Shown: piece by piece, positions 27,495-37,002 of the stretch
How positions within the stretch are numbered: position 1 is the first letter of the stretch
Layout of the letters: each line of letters opens with the position of its first letter
From: Brucella oryzae
GTDB lineage: Bacteria > Pseudomonadota > Alphaproteobacteria > Rhizobiales > Rhizobiaceae
Assembly (NCBI GenBank): GCA_012103035.1
Contig: JAAVLL010000002.1
Span: 496,001 to 560,000 of the forward strand
Direction of reading: 5' to 3'
DNA length: 64,000 nucleotides
Notes under the pieces: generated by a model
Databases searched by the model: none
Seen by the model: the letters and a program-made list of their open reading frames with translations, nothing else
What the model was told of the DNA's origin: nothing
Translations under genes and position numbers: made by a program

Positions 27495-28335
27495 ATGATC
27501 CGCGATACTTCCGTCCTTTCCAAGCTCTGGATCACGCTCGTCTGGCTTGTGACCGGGTTTTCGTACTGAATGTCCTGGCCGTCATCACGGCTGTGGTGGT
27601 TTCGAGTTTCGGCACGCGCTGGCTCGGTACGTGGCTGCCGGATGCTCTTACCACGCGCTGGTATGCGGCGGCCTGGGCTGAATTTCAGCTTGATCAGGTG
27701 CTGCTGGTCACCTTTCAGGTCGTCTTTGCCGTGGTGATCCTGTCGGGTATTCTGGGGGTGACGGCAGCTTATGCCATGGCGCGCCGGGATTTTCCGGGCA
27801 AGAAGCTTGTGCTTCTGATCTTCCTGCTGCCGCTTCTGGTGCCGCCGATAACCTTCGGCATTCCGCTGGCGACCGTGCTTTACAAGTTCGGCGTGGGCGG
27901 TACGTTCTGGGGCGTCGTTCTCGCCAACCTCGTGCCGACAGTCCCCTTCGTCATTCTGGTGATGATCCCTTCATCGAGCAGATCGACCCGAAGGTCGAGG
28001 CGGCTGCGCGCGTATTCGGCGCAGGCACGTTCAAGCTCTTCATTCATGTGCTTCTGCCCATGCTGACGCCGGGCGTGCTTGCGGCCATGCTTCTGGTTCT
28101 GGTGCGCACGGTCGCGATGTTCGAACTGACCTTCCTGACCGCGGGGCCGACATCGCAGACGCTCGTGGTTGCGCTTTATTATTCGGTGTTTGCTGCCGGG
28201 GTTCGCTCCGTCCAGTCCATCGACGCCATGGCGGTCATTTACATGGTCACCTCGCTGGTGTGGCTGCTTCTGGCACTGCGCTTCGTCAATCCGACCCAGA
28301 TCGTTGCGCGCAACCGTCAACCGTCCGCGCATTGA
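27495..28335 (+). CDS. ABC transporter permease (PotC/FbpB-type) 2
   Basis: This is the second permease of the importer, about 281 residues with six helices. The coupling motif, EAAARVFGAGTFKLFIHVLLPMLTPGV, is restored after closing a break near 27968; another break is near 27560. Together with the upstream permease it forms the channel for the ligand delivered by the protein encoded at 24259. It ends 12 bases before the enolase-superfamily gene, so transport and catabolism genes share one transcript. Confidence 0.87.
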
Positions 28336-28346
28336 GGCATAACAGA

Positions 28347-29543
28347 ATGAAAATCACAGCTATCGAAACGGTGCAGCTTCCGCACCTCAACAACATATTG
28401 TGGGTGCAGGTCCACACCGACGAAGGCATTGTCGGGCTTGGCGAGACTTTCCGCGGCGCAAATGCGGTCGCAGCCTATATCCATAGCGATATCGCGCCGC
28501 TGCTTCTTGGCCAGAATCCGCTGGAGATCGACCGTATCTCCAAGCTGCTGCTGGAGCCCTATGTCGGCTTTCGGTCGTCGGGCGTGGAAATCCGTGCTGC
28601 CTCGGCAATCGACATCGCGCTGTGGGATATATTCGGCAAGGTGACCGGCCAGCCGATCCATCAGCTGCTTGGCGGCTTGTCGCGGCAGTCGATCCGTACC
28701 TACAACACCTGCGCAGGTTACACTTATAACAAGAGCGGCGCGCGCCGTTATATCGGCGATGCCGACGAGGCGAAGGAAGGGCCTTACGAGGACCAGCTGG
28801 CTTTTCACCGGGATGCAGGCGCACTTGCTGAAAGCCTTCTGTCGGAAGGCATCACGGCCATGAAAATCTGGCCTTTCGACCCGTTTGCCGTCGCATCCGG
28901 CGGAAATTTCATCCATGCCGGCGATCTGGACAAGGCGCTGGAACCGTTCCGCCAGATACGCGATGCGGTTGGCGACCGGATGGAAATCATGGTCGAGTTT
29001 CATTCCATGTGGGACCTGACGTCGGCTCTGGCCATCGCGCGCGAATTGAAAGCCTTCCGGCCTTTCTGGTCGGAAGACCCGATCAAGATGATGAACCCGC
29101 AGGCGCTGGCCGTTTATGCGCGCCAGTCCGGCATTCCGGTCTGCGCCAGCGAAACCATGGCCACGCGCGCGCAATTTCTGGATGTCCTGCGCGCCGATGC
29201 CTCCGATTATGTCATGCTCGATATTTCCTGGTGCGGCGGGCTTTCGGAGGCGAAAAGATCGCCACCATGGCCGAGGCATTCCAGCGTCCCATTGCGCCGC
29301 ACGATTGTACCGGGCCGGTGGTTTTGCAGCTTCCATTCACCTGTCGCTCAACGCGCCGAATGCGATCTATCAGGAATCCGTCCGCGCCTATTACACGTCC
29401 TGGTATCGCGATCTGGTGACTGTGATGCCGCGTATCGAGAACGGCGTGATCTATCCGTTCGAGGGGCAGGTCTCGGACTGGAACTCTCCGATTTCGTGCT
29501 CGATCATCCTGATGTCATCCGGCGGAAAACAGAGACTGAATGA
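28347..29543 (+). CDS. Enolase-superfamily (mandelate racemase/muconate lactonizing-like) sugar-acid dehydratase
   Basis: This cytosolic enzyme of about 400 residues has an N-terminal capping domain (to about residue 120) and a TIM barrel. Metal-ligand acids appear in MVEFHSMWD, FWSEDPIKM and CASETMATR; a KIWPFD motif supplies one base and IAPHDCTGPV the His general acid/base. These match the mandelate-racemase subgroup that dehydrates aldonic or aldaric acids. Breaks lie near 29258, 29322 and 29470. The substrate cannot be fixed from sequence. A lactonase and a second, unrelated dehydratase follow, so it likely serves the same sugar-acid route or an epimer of its substrate. Confidence 0.88.
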   Translation: MKITAIETVQLPHLNNILWVQVHTDEGIVGLGETFRGANAVAAYIHSDIAPLLLGQNPLEIDRISKLLLEPYVGFRSSGVEIRAASAIDIALWDIFGKVTGQPIHQLLGGLSRQSIRTYNTCAGYTYNKSGARRYIGDADEAKEGPYEDQLAFHRDAGALAESLLSEGITAMKIWPFDPFAVASGGNFIHAGDLDKALEPFRQIRDAVGDRMEIMVEFHSMWDLTSALAIARELKAFRPFWSEDPIKMMNPQALAVYARQSGIPVCASETMATRAQFLDVLRADASDYVMLDISWCGGLSEAKRSPPWPRHSSVPLRRTIVPGRWFCSFHSPVAQRAECDLSGIRPRLLHVLVSRSGDCDAAYRERRDLSVRGAGLGLELSDFVLDHPDVIRRKTETE

Positions 29544-30520
29544 TGGGACCGTTTCGCTGCATAGCCGATCTGCGCGGGCAATTGATGGAAAGCCCAGTAT
29601 GGGATGACCGCAGAGGAACACTTTTCGCCTGCGATATCCATGGGCGCCGCATATATGAAATCGATATTGACGCCGCCATGGATACCGGTCGGGGCGTGCT
29701 TCGTGAATGGTCCTTTGCAAGCCAGGTGGCGAGCCTTGGATTGACCGAAAGCGGACGTCTCGTGGTGGCACTTTCACGTCAGCTCGTTCTGTTCGACCCT
29801 GAAACGGGTAGCCAGCAACCGCTGTGGTCCGCCTATGACGAGCCCGCCACCTCCCGCCTCAACGATGGCAAGGTTGGCCCCGACGGTGCCTTCTGGATCG
29901 GCAGCATGGATGGCCGTCCTGAGCGGAAAGCCATCTCGCGGCTCTATCGGGTGACCGGCGACGGCAATGCATCCGTGAAGGCTGAGGGTTTCGAGATTTC
30001 CAATGGTCTCGCCTGGACTGCGGATGGCGGAACCATGTTTCATACGGATTCACGCGGGCCGTGGATCGACCGTTACGACTTCGATCCGCAGTCAGGCGAC
30101 ATTAGCGGGCGCAAGCGCATTTGCGATCTCGATGAGCAGAGCGGCAGGCCGGACGGCGGTGCCTGCGATGCCGAGGGCGCTTATTGGAGCGCGGGTGTTT
30201 CTGCGGGTGTTCTGAACCGCTTCGACCGCGAGGGCAATCTGCTTGAAAAACTTCCCGTACCGGTTCCGGCGCCGACAATGCCCTGTTTTTGCGGGGCTGA
30301 TCTGACACTTCTGGCCATCACCTCGCATCGCCAGTTGCCGGAAGCGGCTCTGGAGGCGGCCCCTCGGTCGGGTGGTGTGTTTATGGCGCAGGCGTCTGTT
30401 GCCGGGGCCCCGGTGACCCGGATGAGGGAGCATAGCGAGATCGCTTATCTCTCCATAAATATTTGTTTTAAATCACTGTTTTTCCGAAGAGCGTTTCACT
30501 CTCTTCGGCATGAATTCTGA
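29540..30520 (+). CDS. SMP-30/gluconolactonase-family lactonase
   Basis: This six-bladed beta-propeller lactonase opens a sugar lactone to the free acid. Metal-site residues of the family are visible: Glu in MESPVWD, Asn in SRLNDGKVGPDGAFWIGSM, Asn in SNGLAWTADG and Asp in GRPDGGACDAEG. The ATG overlaps the previous stop (ATGATG around 29540). The family core ends at VTRM near 30431; the frame then continues about 29 residues in sequence unlike the family before stopping at 30520. That may be another missing base that hides the true stop near 30432. Its place between two dehydratases supports an aldonolactone role. Confidence 0.88.
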   Translation: MMGPFRCIADLRGQLMESPVWDDRRGTLFACDIHGRRIYEIDIDAAMDTGRGVLREWSFASQVASLGLTESGRLVVALSRQLVLFDPETGSQQPLWSAYDEPATSRLNDGKVGPDGAFWIGSMDGRPERKAISRLYRVTGDGNASVKAEGFEISNGLAWTADGGTMFHTDSRGPWIDRYDFDPQSGDISGRKRICDLDEQSGRPDGGACDAEGAYWSAGVSAGVLNRFDREGNLLEKLPVPVPAPTMPCFCGADLTLLAITSHRQLPEAALEAAPRSGGVFMAQASVAGAPVTRMREHSEIAYLSINICFKSLFFRRAFHSLRHEF

Positions 30521-30536
30521 TCGGGAAGGTAGGGAA

Positions 30537-32267
30537 ATGACGAGAAAGACCTATGGTGACCTGCGCTCGGCGCGCTGGATGCTGCCCGATGACCAACGCT
30601 CGTTCGGCCATCGTTCGCGCACCATGCAGATGGGATACGATCCGGTCGATTGGGAAGGCCGTCCGATCATCGCCATCATAAATACGTGGTCCGAGGCCCA
30701 GCCTTGCCACATGCATTTCAAGGATCGGGTGGAATGGGTCAAACGCGGCATCCTGCAAGCGGGCGGCTTCCCGATGGAACTGCCTGCATTGTCGCTGTCG
30801 GAAAATTTCGTAAAGCCGACAACCATGCTCTATCGCAATCTGCTGGCAATGGAGACCGAGGAACTTCTGCGCTCGCATCCGATCGACGGCGCGGTTCTGA
30901 TGGGCGGCTGTGACAAGACCACGCCGGGCCTTGTCATGGGGCAGTCAGCATGGGATTGCCGTTCATCTTCCTGCCTGCCGGGCCGATGTTGCGCGGCAAT
31001 TATGCCGGTAAATATCTGGGTTCCGGCACGGATGGCTTCAAATATTGGGACGAGCGCCGCGCAGGCACCATTTCCAAGGAGGAATGGCAGGGGATCGAAG
31101 GTGGCATCGCCCGGTCCTACGGCCATTGCATGACCATGGGAACCGCATCGACCATGACCGCGATTGCCGAAGCCATGGGGCTGACACTTCCTGGCGCATC
31201 ATCGATCCCGGCTGCGGATGCCAATCACCAGCGCATGTCCACGCAATGCGGCCGCCGCATCGTCGAGATGGTCTGGGAAGACCTGACGCCGAAAAGATCA
31301 TGACGCCCGCCGCAATCACCAATGCGGTCACGGTCGCAATGGCGACGGGATGCTCGACAAATGCCATCATTCATCTGATCGCGATGGCGCGCCGGGCAGG
31401 TGTGCCGCTGGAGCTGGACGATCTGGACCGCATCGGACGCACGACGCCTGTGATCGCCAATATCAGGCCCTCCGGCACAACCTATCTGATGGAGGATTTC
31501 TATTATGCAGGCGGGTTGCGGGCACTGATGAAACAGCTTGGCGACAAGCTTGATCCGTCCGCGGTGACCGTGACCGGCAAGCCGCTGACCGACGGTCTGG
31601 AAGAGGTTCACATCTGGAACGAGGACGTGATCCGTCCGCTTTCCAATCCGGTCTATCACGAAGGTTCGCTTGCGGTGCTGAAAGGCAATCTCTGTCCCGA
31701 TGGCGCGGTGATAAAGCCTGCAGCTTGCGATCCCCGCTTTCATCGCCACCAAGGCCCGGCGCTTGTCGCGGACAGCTATCCGGACCTGAAGAAGATCATA
31801 GACGATCCCGATTATCCGATGACGCCGGACACGGTTCTGGTGCTGCGCAATGCGGGTCCGCAGGGCGGGCCGGGAATGCCGGAATGGGGCATGATCCCCA
31901 TGCCGAAAGCGCTGTTGAAGCTTGGGCTGCGCGACATGGTGCGTATTTCGGATGCGCGCATGTCGGGAACGAGTTTTGGTGCCTGTGTTCTGCATGTCGC
32001 GCCGGAATCCTTCATCGGCGGCCCGCTTGCCCTGCTGAAGACCGGCGACATGGTCGAGCTCGACATTCCAGCCCGCAGTCTCAACATGCTGGTTTCGGAT
32101 GAGAGCTGGCGGCGCGGCGTGCGGCCTGGCAGACGCCGCCGCCCAAATATGAGCGCGGTTACGGCTTTGTCTTTTCCAAACATGTCGAACAGGCCGACAA
32201 GGGCTGCGATTTCGACTTCCTGAAAACCGATTTCGGCCGTCCTGTCGACGAACCGGTCATTTATTGA
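30537..32267 (+). CDS. IlvD/Edd-family sugar-acid dehydratase
   Basis: This protein of about 577 residues is an Fe-S dehydratase of the IlvD/Edd superfamily. Cluster cysteines are seen in GGCDKTTPG (restored frame MGAVSMGLPF follows) and YGHCMTMGTASTM, a form characteristic of arabonate/xylonate/gluconate dehydratases and unlike that of dihydroxy-acid dehydratase of branched-chain synthesis. The later SDARMSGTSFGACVLHVAPES is a superfamily signature. Breaks lie near 30948 (GGGGG read as GGGG), 31293 and 32112. The ribosome site AGGTAGGG precedes the ATG. It converts an aldonic acid to a 2-keto-3-deoxy acid in the operon. Confidence 0.88.
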
Positions 32268-32279
32268 GAGGCAGCCTCG

Positions 32280-33005
32280 ATGTCAGATTATGTGCTTTCC
32301 GAGGAAACGCGGGCGAAGCTGAAGACGGTTTCGACAGCGTCCGTTGCAACGGCGCTGTACAAGCGCGGCCTGCGCAACCAGTTCATTCAAGGGGTACTGC
32401 CGGTGGCGCGCAAGCGCGAAAATATGGTCGGTCAGGCCTTCACGCTGCGCTATATCCCGGCGCGTGAGGACCGCAACCCCATCACGGTTTTTCGCAACCC
32501 GGATCATAAGCAGCGCGTTGCGATAGAGGCCTGTCCGCCCGGTTGGGTGCTGGTGATGGATGCACGTAAGGATGCGCGTGCGGCGACGGCTGGGTCGATC
32601 CTCGTGACAAGGCTTGCCTTGCGCGGCGCAGCGGGCATTGTTTCAGACGGCGGCTTTCGCGACGTCAGCGGGATCGGCGAGCTTGATATGCCGGCCTATT
32701 GCGCAAAGCCCTCCGCGCCGACCAATCTGACGCTGCATGAGGCAGTGGACATCAACGTGCCGATAGCCTGCGGCGATGCGGCGGTGTTTCCGGGCGATGT
32801 GCTTGTCGGCGATGCCGATGGCGTCATGGTCATTCCGGCTCACCTTGCCGATGAAATCGCCGCCGAATGCATCGGTATGGAAACCTATGAGGATTTCGTG
32901 CTGGAAGAAGTGCTAAGTGGCGCCACCATTGTCGGCCTCTATCCGTGTACGAAGGAAGAGACCGAGCGCAAGTTCCAGAACTGGCGCGAAAAGAATGGCC
33001 GTTAA
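32280..33005 (+). CDS. RraA-family protein (HMG/CHA aldolase-like)
   Basis: This intact 241-residue protein of the RraA/MenG-like fold contains the family core ATAGSILVTRLALRGAAGIVSDGGFRDVSGI and GDVLVGDADGVMVIP. Although some relatives regulate RNase E, those with this RD motif in catabolic operons are divalent-metal-dependent aldolases or decarboxylases of 4-hydroxy-2-oxo acids. Being the last gene of a sugar-acid operon, an aldolase-type role in splitting the pathway intermediate is plausible, but it is inferred. It starts 13 bases after the dehydratase stop and ends at a terminator hairpin. Confidence 0.85.
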   Translation: MSDYVLSEETRAKLKTVSTASVATALYKRGLRNQFIQGVLPVARKRENMVGQAFTLRYIPAREDRNPITVFRNPDHKQRVAIEACPPGWVLVMDARKDARAATAGSILVTRLALRGAAGIVSDGGFRDVSGIGELDMPAYCAKPSAPTNLTLHEAVDINVPIACGDAAVFPGDVLVGDADGVMVIPAHLADEIAAECIGMETYEDFVLEEVLSGATIVGLYPCTKEETERKFQNWREKNGR

Positions 33006-33009
33006 TAAA

Positions 33010-33034
33010 GAAGGGAGGCATTACGCCTCCCTTC
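33010..33034. terminator. Bidirectional terminator between two convergent operons
   Basis: GAAGGGAGGC-attac-GCCTCCCTTC is a perfect 10-base stem. On the minus strand it is followed by TTTATT. It lies between the stop of the RraA-like gene (33005) and that of the CUT2 binding protein (33046). Confidence 0.8.
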
Positions 33035-33045
33035 GTCGCTTTGGC

Positions 33046-33987
33046 TTAATAAAGCACGTTCTTGGCTTCCGGCTGGTCGATATTGTCCTTGGTCACGACA
33101 ACGGCGCCCGTATCGACAAACTTCTCGACCTTTTCCTTGTTCAGCACTTTCAACAGGGTTTCGATGCCCTTTTCGCCCATCTGGTAGGAACCCTGAACGA
33201 CAATGGCATTGAGCGTGCCGTCCTTGACGAATTCCTGCAGGTCCTGATTGCCGTCGAAGCCGATGGCGGTCAGCTTGCCAGCCTTGCCCGCCTGCTTGAT
33301 CGCGCGGCCCATGCCGATGGCGGTCGGTTCGTTGGCGCCGAAAATGCCGACGAGGTCGCTATTGGCCGCCAGAACGTCGGTCGTCTGGTTAAGCGCTGTC
33401 GCCATCTGCGACTGCGAGTAATAGGGGCCGACGATTTCCAGCTTGGAATTGGCCTTGATGTAGTCCACGAAGCCGCCGACGCGACCGATTTCCGAGCCAG
33501 CGCCTGCAACATAGGACATGACGGCGATCTTGCCGGTCGTGCCTGCCTTGTCGATCAGGGCCTTGGCCGCGGCTTCACCGGCCTTGCGGTTATCGGTGGC
33601 GAGGAACGACTGGTAGTATTTGTCGGCGCCATCGGCGAGTTGCGAGTCGATGATGACGACCGGAATGCGGGCTTCCCAGGCCTTCTTCACGGCAGGCGTC
33701 AGCGCATCCGGGTCGGACGGCGCAAGAAGGATCGCGTCCACTTTGCGGTTCACGGCATTTTCCACCATGTTGACCTGATCGGCGATGGCCGATTCAGCCG
33801 CCGGACCCTGGAAGGTCATGGTGTGATCCTTGGAATCCTTGATCGCAGCTTCGGCGCCCTTCTGGACATTCTGCCAGAAGGTTGAATTCACGGTCTTGAC
33901 GATCACGGCGATTTCGCCCGCCGAAGCGCCTGCCACTCCTGCAAACACAAAGGCCGAAGCCATCAATGCAGACACCAGTTTACGCAT
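33046..33987 (-). CDS. CUT2-type sugar ABC transporter substrate-binding protein
   Basis: This intact 313-residue periplasmic binding protein (Peripla_BP_4 / RbsB-like) has a signal peptide ending ASA near residue 23. The mature protein begins GEIAVIVKTVNSTFWQNVQKGAEAA, and later shows VDAILLAPSDPDALTPAVKKA and AIGFDGNQDLQEFVKDGTLNAIVVQG, typical of ribose/allose/xylitol receptors with Asp and Asn sugar ligands. It is the third gene of a minus-strand ATPase-permease-receptor operon. Sugar identity is unknown; the adjacent convergent sugar-acid operon suggests related chemistry. Confidence 0.92.
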   Translation of the reverse strand: MRKLVSALMASAFVFAGVAGASAGEIAVIVKTVNSTFWQNVQKGAEAAIKDSKDHTMTFQGPAAESAIADQVNMVENAVNRKVDAILLAPSDPDALTPAVKKAWEARIPVVIIDSQLADGADKYYQSFLATDNRKAGEAAAKALIDKAGTTGKIAVMSYVAGAGSEIGRVGGFVDYIKANSKLEIVGPYYSQSQMATALNQTTDVLAANSDLVGIFGANEPTAIGMGRAIKQAGKAGKLTAIGFDGNQDLQEFVKDGTLNAIVVQGSYQMGEKGIETLLKVLNKEKVEKFVDTGAVVVTKDNIDQPEAKNVLY

Positions 33988-34057
33988 ATTTTCCTCCTGT
34001 TATCGAGCTCTTGGCTCTACCCTTTTCCGGAACGCCTGACGCATTCCGTCTCCCCTC

Positions 34058-35094
34058 TCATCGGCGGTTGCGCATCTGGTCGATCCATACCGTGACCAGA
34101 ATGACGAGGCCGATGATGATCTGCTGTGTGAAAGCGGAAATGCCGTTCATATTGAGGCCATTCCGCAGGATTCCGATGACGAACGAGCCGATGAACGTAC
34201 CCGAAATCGTGCCGACACCGCCGATCAGCGACGTGCCGCCGATGACAGCGCTCGCAATGGCGTCGAGCTCATAGGCAACCCCTTCATTGGGCTGTGCGGT
34301 GACGAGGCGGGACATGAGAACGCAGCCCGTCAGTCCCGCCAGTGTTCCCGATACGACATAGGTGAAGGCCGTCACGCGGGCGACGTTGACGCCCGAAAGC
34401 CTTGCGGCCTCCGCATTCGACCCGATGGCATAGATGTGGCGGCCAAGCACGGTGCGGTTCAACACGAGTGCCGCCGCGATCGCGATCACGATCATCAGCA
34501 CCACCGGGTAGGGGATGCCGGGAAGGTGACGACCGGAAAACCCTGTTCGTCGATGCTCTCGATGCGGAACAGCGAGCCGTTGCCCAGCACGCCGAAGGAT
34601 TCGCCAAGGCCGGAGACGGCGCGCGCACCGGTGATCTGCAGCGCGACGCCGCGCGCGATCAGCATCATGCCGAGCGTGGCGATGAAGGGCGGCAGCTTCA
34701 GCTTGGTGATGACAAAGCCGTTGATGAGGCCGCAGAGCGATCCCGTCAATATGCCGAGCAGCATGGCGAGCGGGATGGGCAGCGAAAGGTCCTTGACCGC
34801 AAGTGCGGCCACAACACCGGCAAGCGCCAGCACGGAGCCGACCGAAAGATCGATGCCGCCGGTAATGATGACATAGGTCGCACCGATGCCGAGAAACGCG
34901 ATTGAGGTCACCTGCAAGGCGATGGTCATCGCATTGTTGACGGTCATGAAAGCGCTGCTGGTGACGGAAAAGATCGCCGCCAGAAGGATCAGGCTGCCGA
35001 CAGCCGCAAATTTCTGGATGATATCCTTCTGGCGGTCGCTGAGCCCCTTGGATTTTGCCGTCTGCTGGGGCTTGTCCGTAGTGATTTCGGCCAT
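34058..35094 (-). CDS. CUT2-type sugar ABC transporter permease (RbsC-like)
   Basis: This inner-membrane permease of about 346 residues has eight to ten helices. The family marks are GIDLSVGSVLALAGV near residue 80, the coupling segment RHIYAIGSNAEAARLSGVNV, and GTSLIGGVGTISGTFIG. A missing base near 34525 breaks the frame (VVTFPGIPYPVVLMIV when closed). The ATG at 35094 overlaps the region of the ATPase gene end, whose stop is at 35105. It is followed by the receptor gene after 70 bases. Confidence 0.9.
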
Positions 35095-35104
35095 TACTGC
35101 GTCC

Positions 35105-36644
35105 TCATTTGTCCTGCCGCCCCCGCCCGGAGGCATAGGTCATGATTTCTTCCTGCGATGTCGCAGCCGTGTTCAGGACAGCGGTGATGCGTCCTCGTGA
35201 AAGACCGCCACGCGGTCCGAAAGCCCGAGAATTTCCGGCAGCTCCGAGCTGATCAGCACAATGCCGATACCCCTTGCGGCCAGTTCGTCCATGATCTGGT
35301 AGATCGCGAATTTCGCGCCCACATCGATGCCCCGCGTCGGCTCGTCGAAGAACATGATGCGCGGCTCGCGGAACAGCCATTTGCCGATGATGATCTTCTG
35401 CTGGTTGCCGCCCGAAAGCAGGCGTACGGGCTGGGCCAGCCCGGTGTCTTGATGTTGAGAAGATCAACATAGCGCTGGCTTGCCTGCCGCTGCCGTTCGA
35501 AATCGATCACGCCATAGGAACTGCTGACCGCTTCCATATTGGCAAGCGTCAGATTGGCATCGACCGGCATCTTGACGGCCAGCCCTTGCGCCTTGCGATC
35601 TTCCGACAGATAGGCGATGCCTGCCTCGATGGCGTCACGCGGGCTCGCGATGGAAAGCGTCTCGCCTTCAAGCACAATGGTTCCGGCATCGTGTGGATCG
35701 GCGCCGAAGATCGCGCGCGCCACTTCCGTACGCCCCGCACCCATCAACCCGGCAAAACCGAGGATTTCTCCGCGCCGGAGTTCAAATCCGATATTCTCGA
35801 AGACGCCGCTTCGCGTCAGTCCTGCGACGGAGAAAATCACTTCTGCCGTCGGCTTGCGCGTCGGTTCCGGAAATTTCTCATCAAGCGAGCGCCCGACCAT
35901 CCCGGCCACGATCTCATCGACGGTGACGGCGTCAAAGTCTTTGGTCCAGACATAGCGCCCGTCGCGCAGGATGGTGACGCGGTCTACAATCTCCGCCATT
36001 TCATCGAGACGATGCGAAATATAGACGATGCCGGTGCCTTGCGCCTTCAACTCGCGGATGACCTTGAACAGAAGCTGCGCTTCCTGCTCGGTCAGCGAGG
36101 AGGTCGGTTCGTCCATGATGAGTACGGAAGCATTGAGCGAGAGAGCCTTGGCGATTTCAACCATCTGGCATTGGGCGACCGACAGGTTCAGCACCTGGGT
36201 GGACGGGTCGATCCTGACGCCAAGCCGGTCGAGGCAGCGCTGTGCATCTTCCTTCAGCTTGCGGCGGTCGACAAAGAAGCCGCGTTTCGGCTCGCGCGCG
36301 AGATAGATGTTTTCGGCAACGCTTAAGTGCGGAACGAGGTTCAGTTCCTGATGAATGATGGCGATGCCTGCCGCTTCCGATTCAAGCGTGGAGGCAAAGC
36401 TGACCGGCTGGTCACGATAATGGATTGTCCCGCCATCCGGCTGATAAACGCCGCTGACGATCTTCATCAAGGTCGATTTGCCCGCGCCGTTTTCGCCGCA
36501 GACGGCATGAACTTCGCCCGCCCGCAATTCAAAGCTGACATTCGACAAGGCTTTGACGCCCGGAAATTCTTTGGAAACGGAATCCAGTTTGAGCAAGATA
36601 GGCGCGGTATCGGCGCGCGCTGTTGCTGACGGCAATCCTCCCAT
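35105..36644 (-). CDS. CUT2-type sugar ABC transporter, double ATPase (RbsA-like)
   Basis: This duplicated ATPase has about 514 residues. Domain 1 has Walker [13 protein letters not shown] and the divergent signature [12 protein letters not shown] with [11 protein letters not shown]. Domain 2 has the usual degenerate Walker [14 protein letters not shown], signature SGGNQQK and [13 protein letters not shown], the last two only in the frame restored after a break near 35440. A second break is near 35185. The ATG at 36644 is chosen because GGGAGGAAG lies at ribosome-site distance. It is the first gene of the operon; two FadR-like operator motifs lie upstream. Confidence 0.9.
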
Positions 36645-37002
36645 CGCGCTTCCTCCCTCGCGCAAAGTTTCGTCACCTATGAATGGAAGAAGTAGAAGGC
36701 TACTTGTTTCTGGTCAAGCCAATTTTGCGCGAGCAGCAAAAACCCGCAGTGCAGCGGGAAAGACCTACTGAATTTCGGCTATTAAACCTAATTGGCCTGA
36801 CCAGAGGATGGTTGTGCCGTTTTACCTGCATCGTGAATCATTTACTGGAAGGAAGCGAAAAGGCTGGCGCCGTTGATCAGAAGAGAGCAGTGTTACTACT
36901 GCAAATCTGGCAGTATCGCAGTATTTTATGCGGCCACCTCTGGAAAGAGGGGCGGTTCCTTTCTATCATTATAGTCCGATTATCTGATCCCGAGGGGCAG
37001 TT
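36645..37002. promoter_or_regulatory. Divergent promoter region with two TGGTC-N-GCCA sites
   Basis: This 358-base non-coding region separates the CUT2 operon and the CorC-like gene. TGGTCAAGCCA (36711-36721) and, on the other strand, TGGTCAGGCCA (36793-36803) are nearly the same 11-mer, flanked by AATT, 82 bases apart in inverted orientation. They fit the FadR-subfamily GntR consensus (TGGTNNNACCA-like), so a GntR regulator probably controls the sugar importer. A strong ribosome site (GAGGGGCAG) near 36992 serves the TTG start at 37003. Confidence 0.6.
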
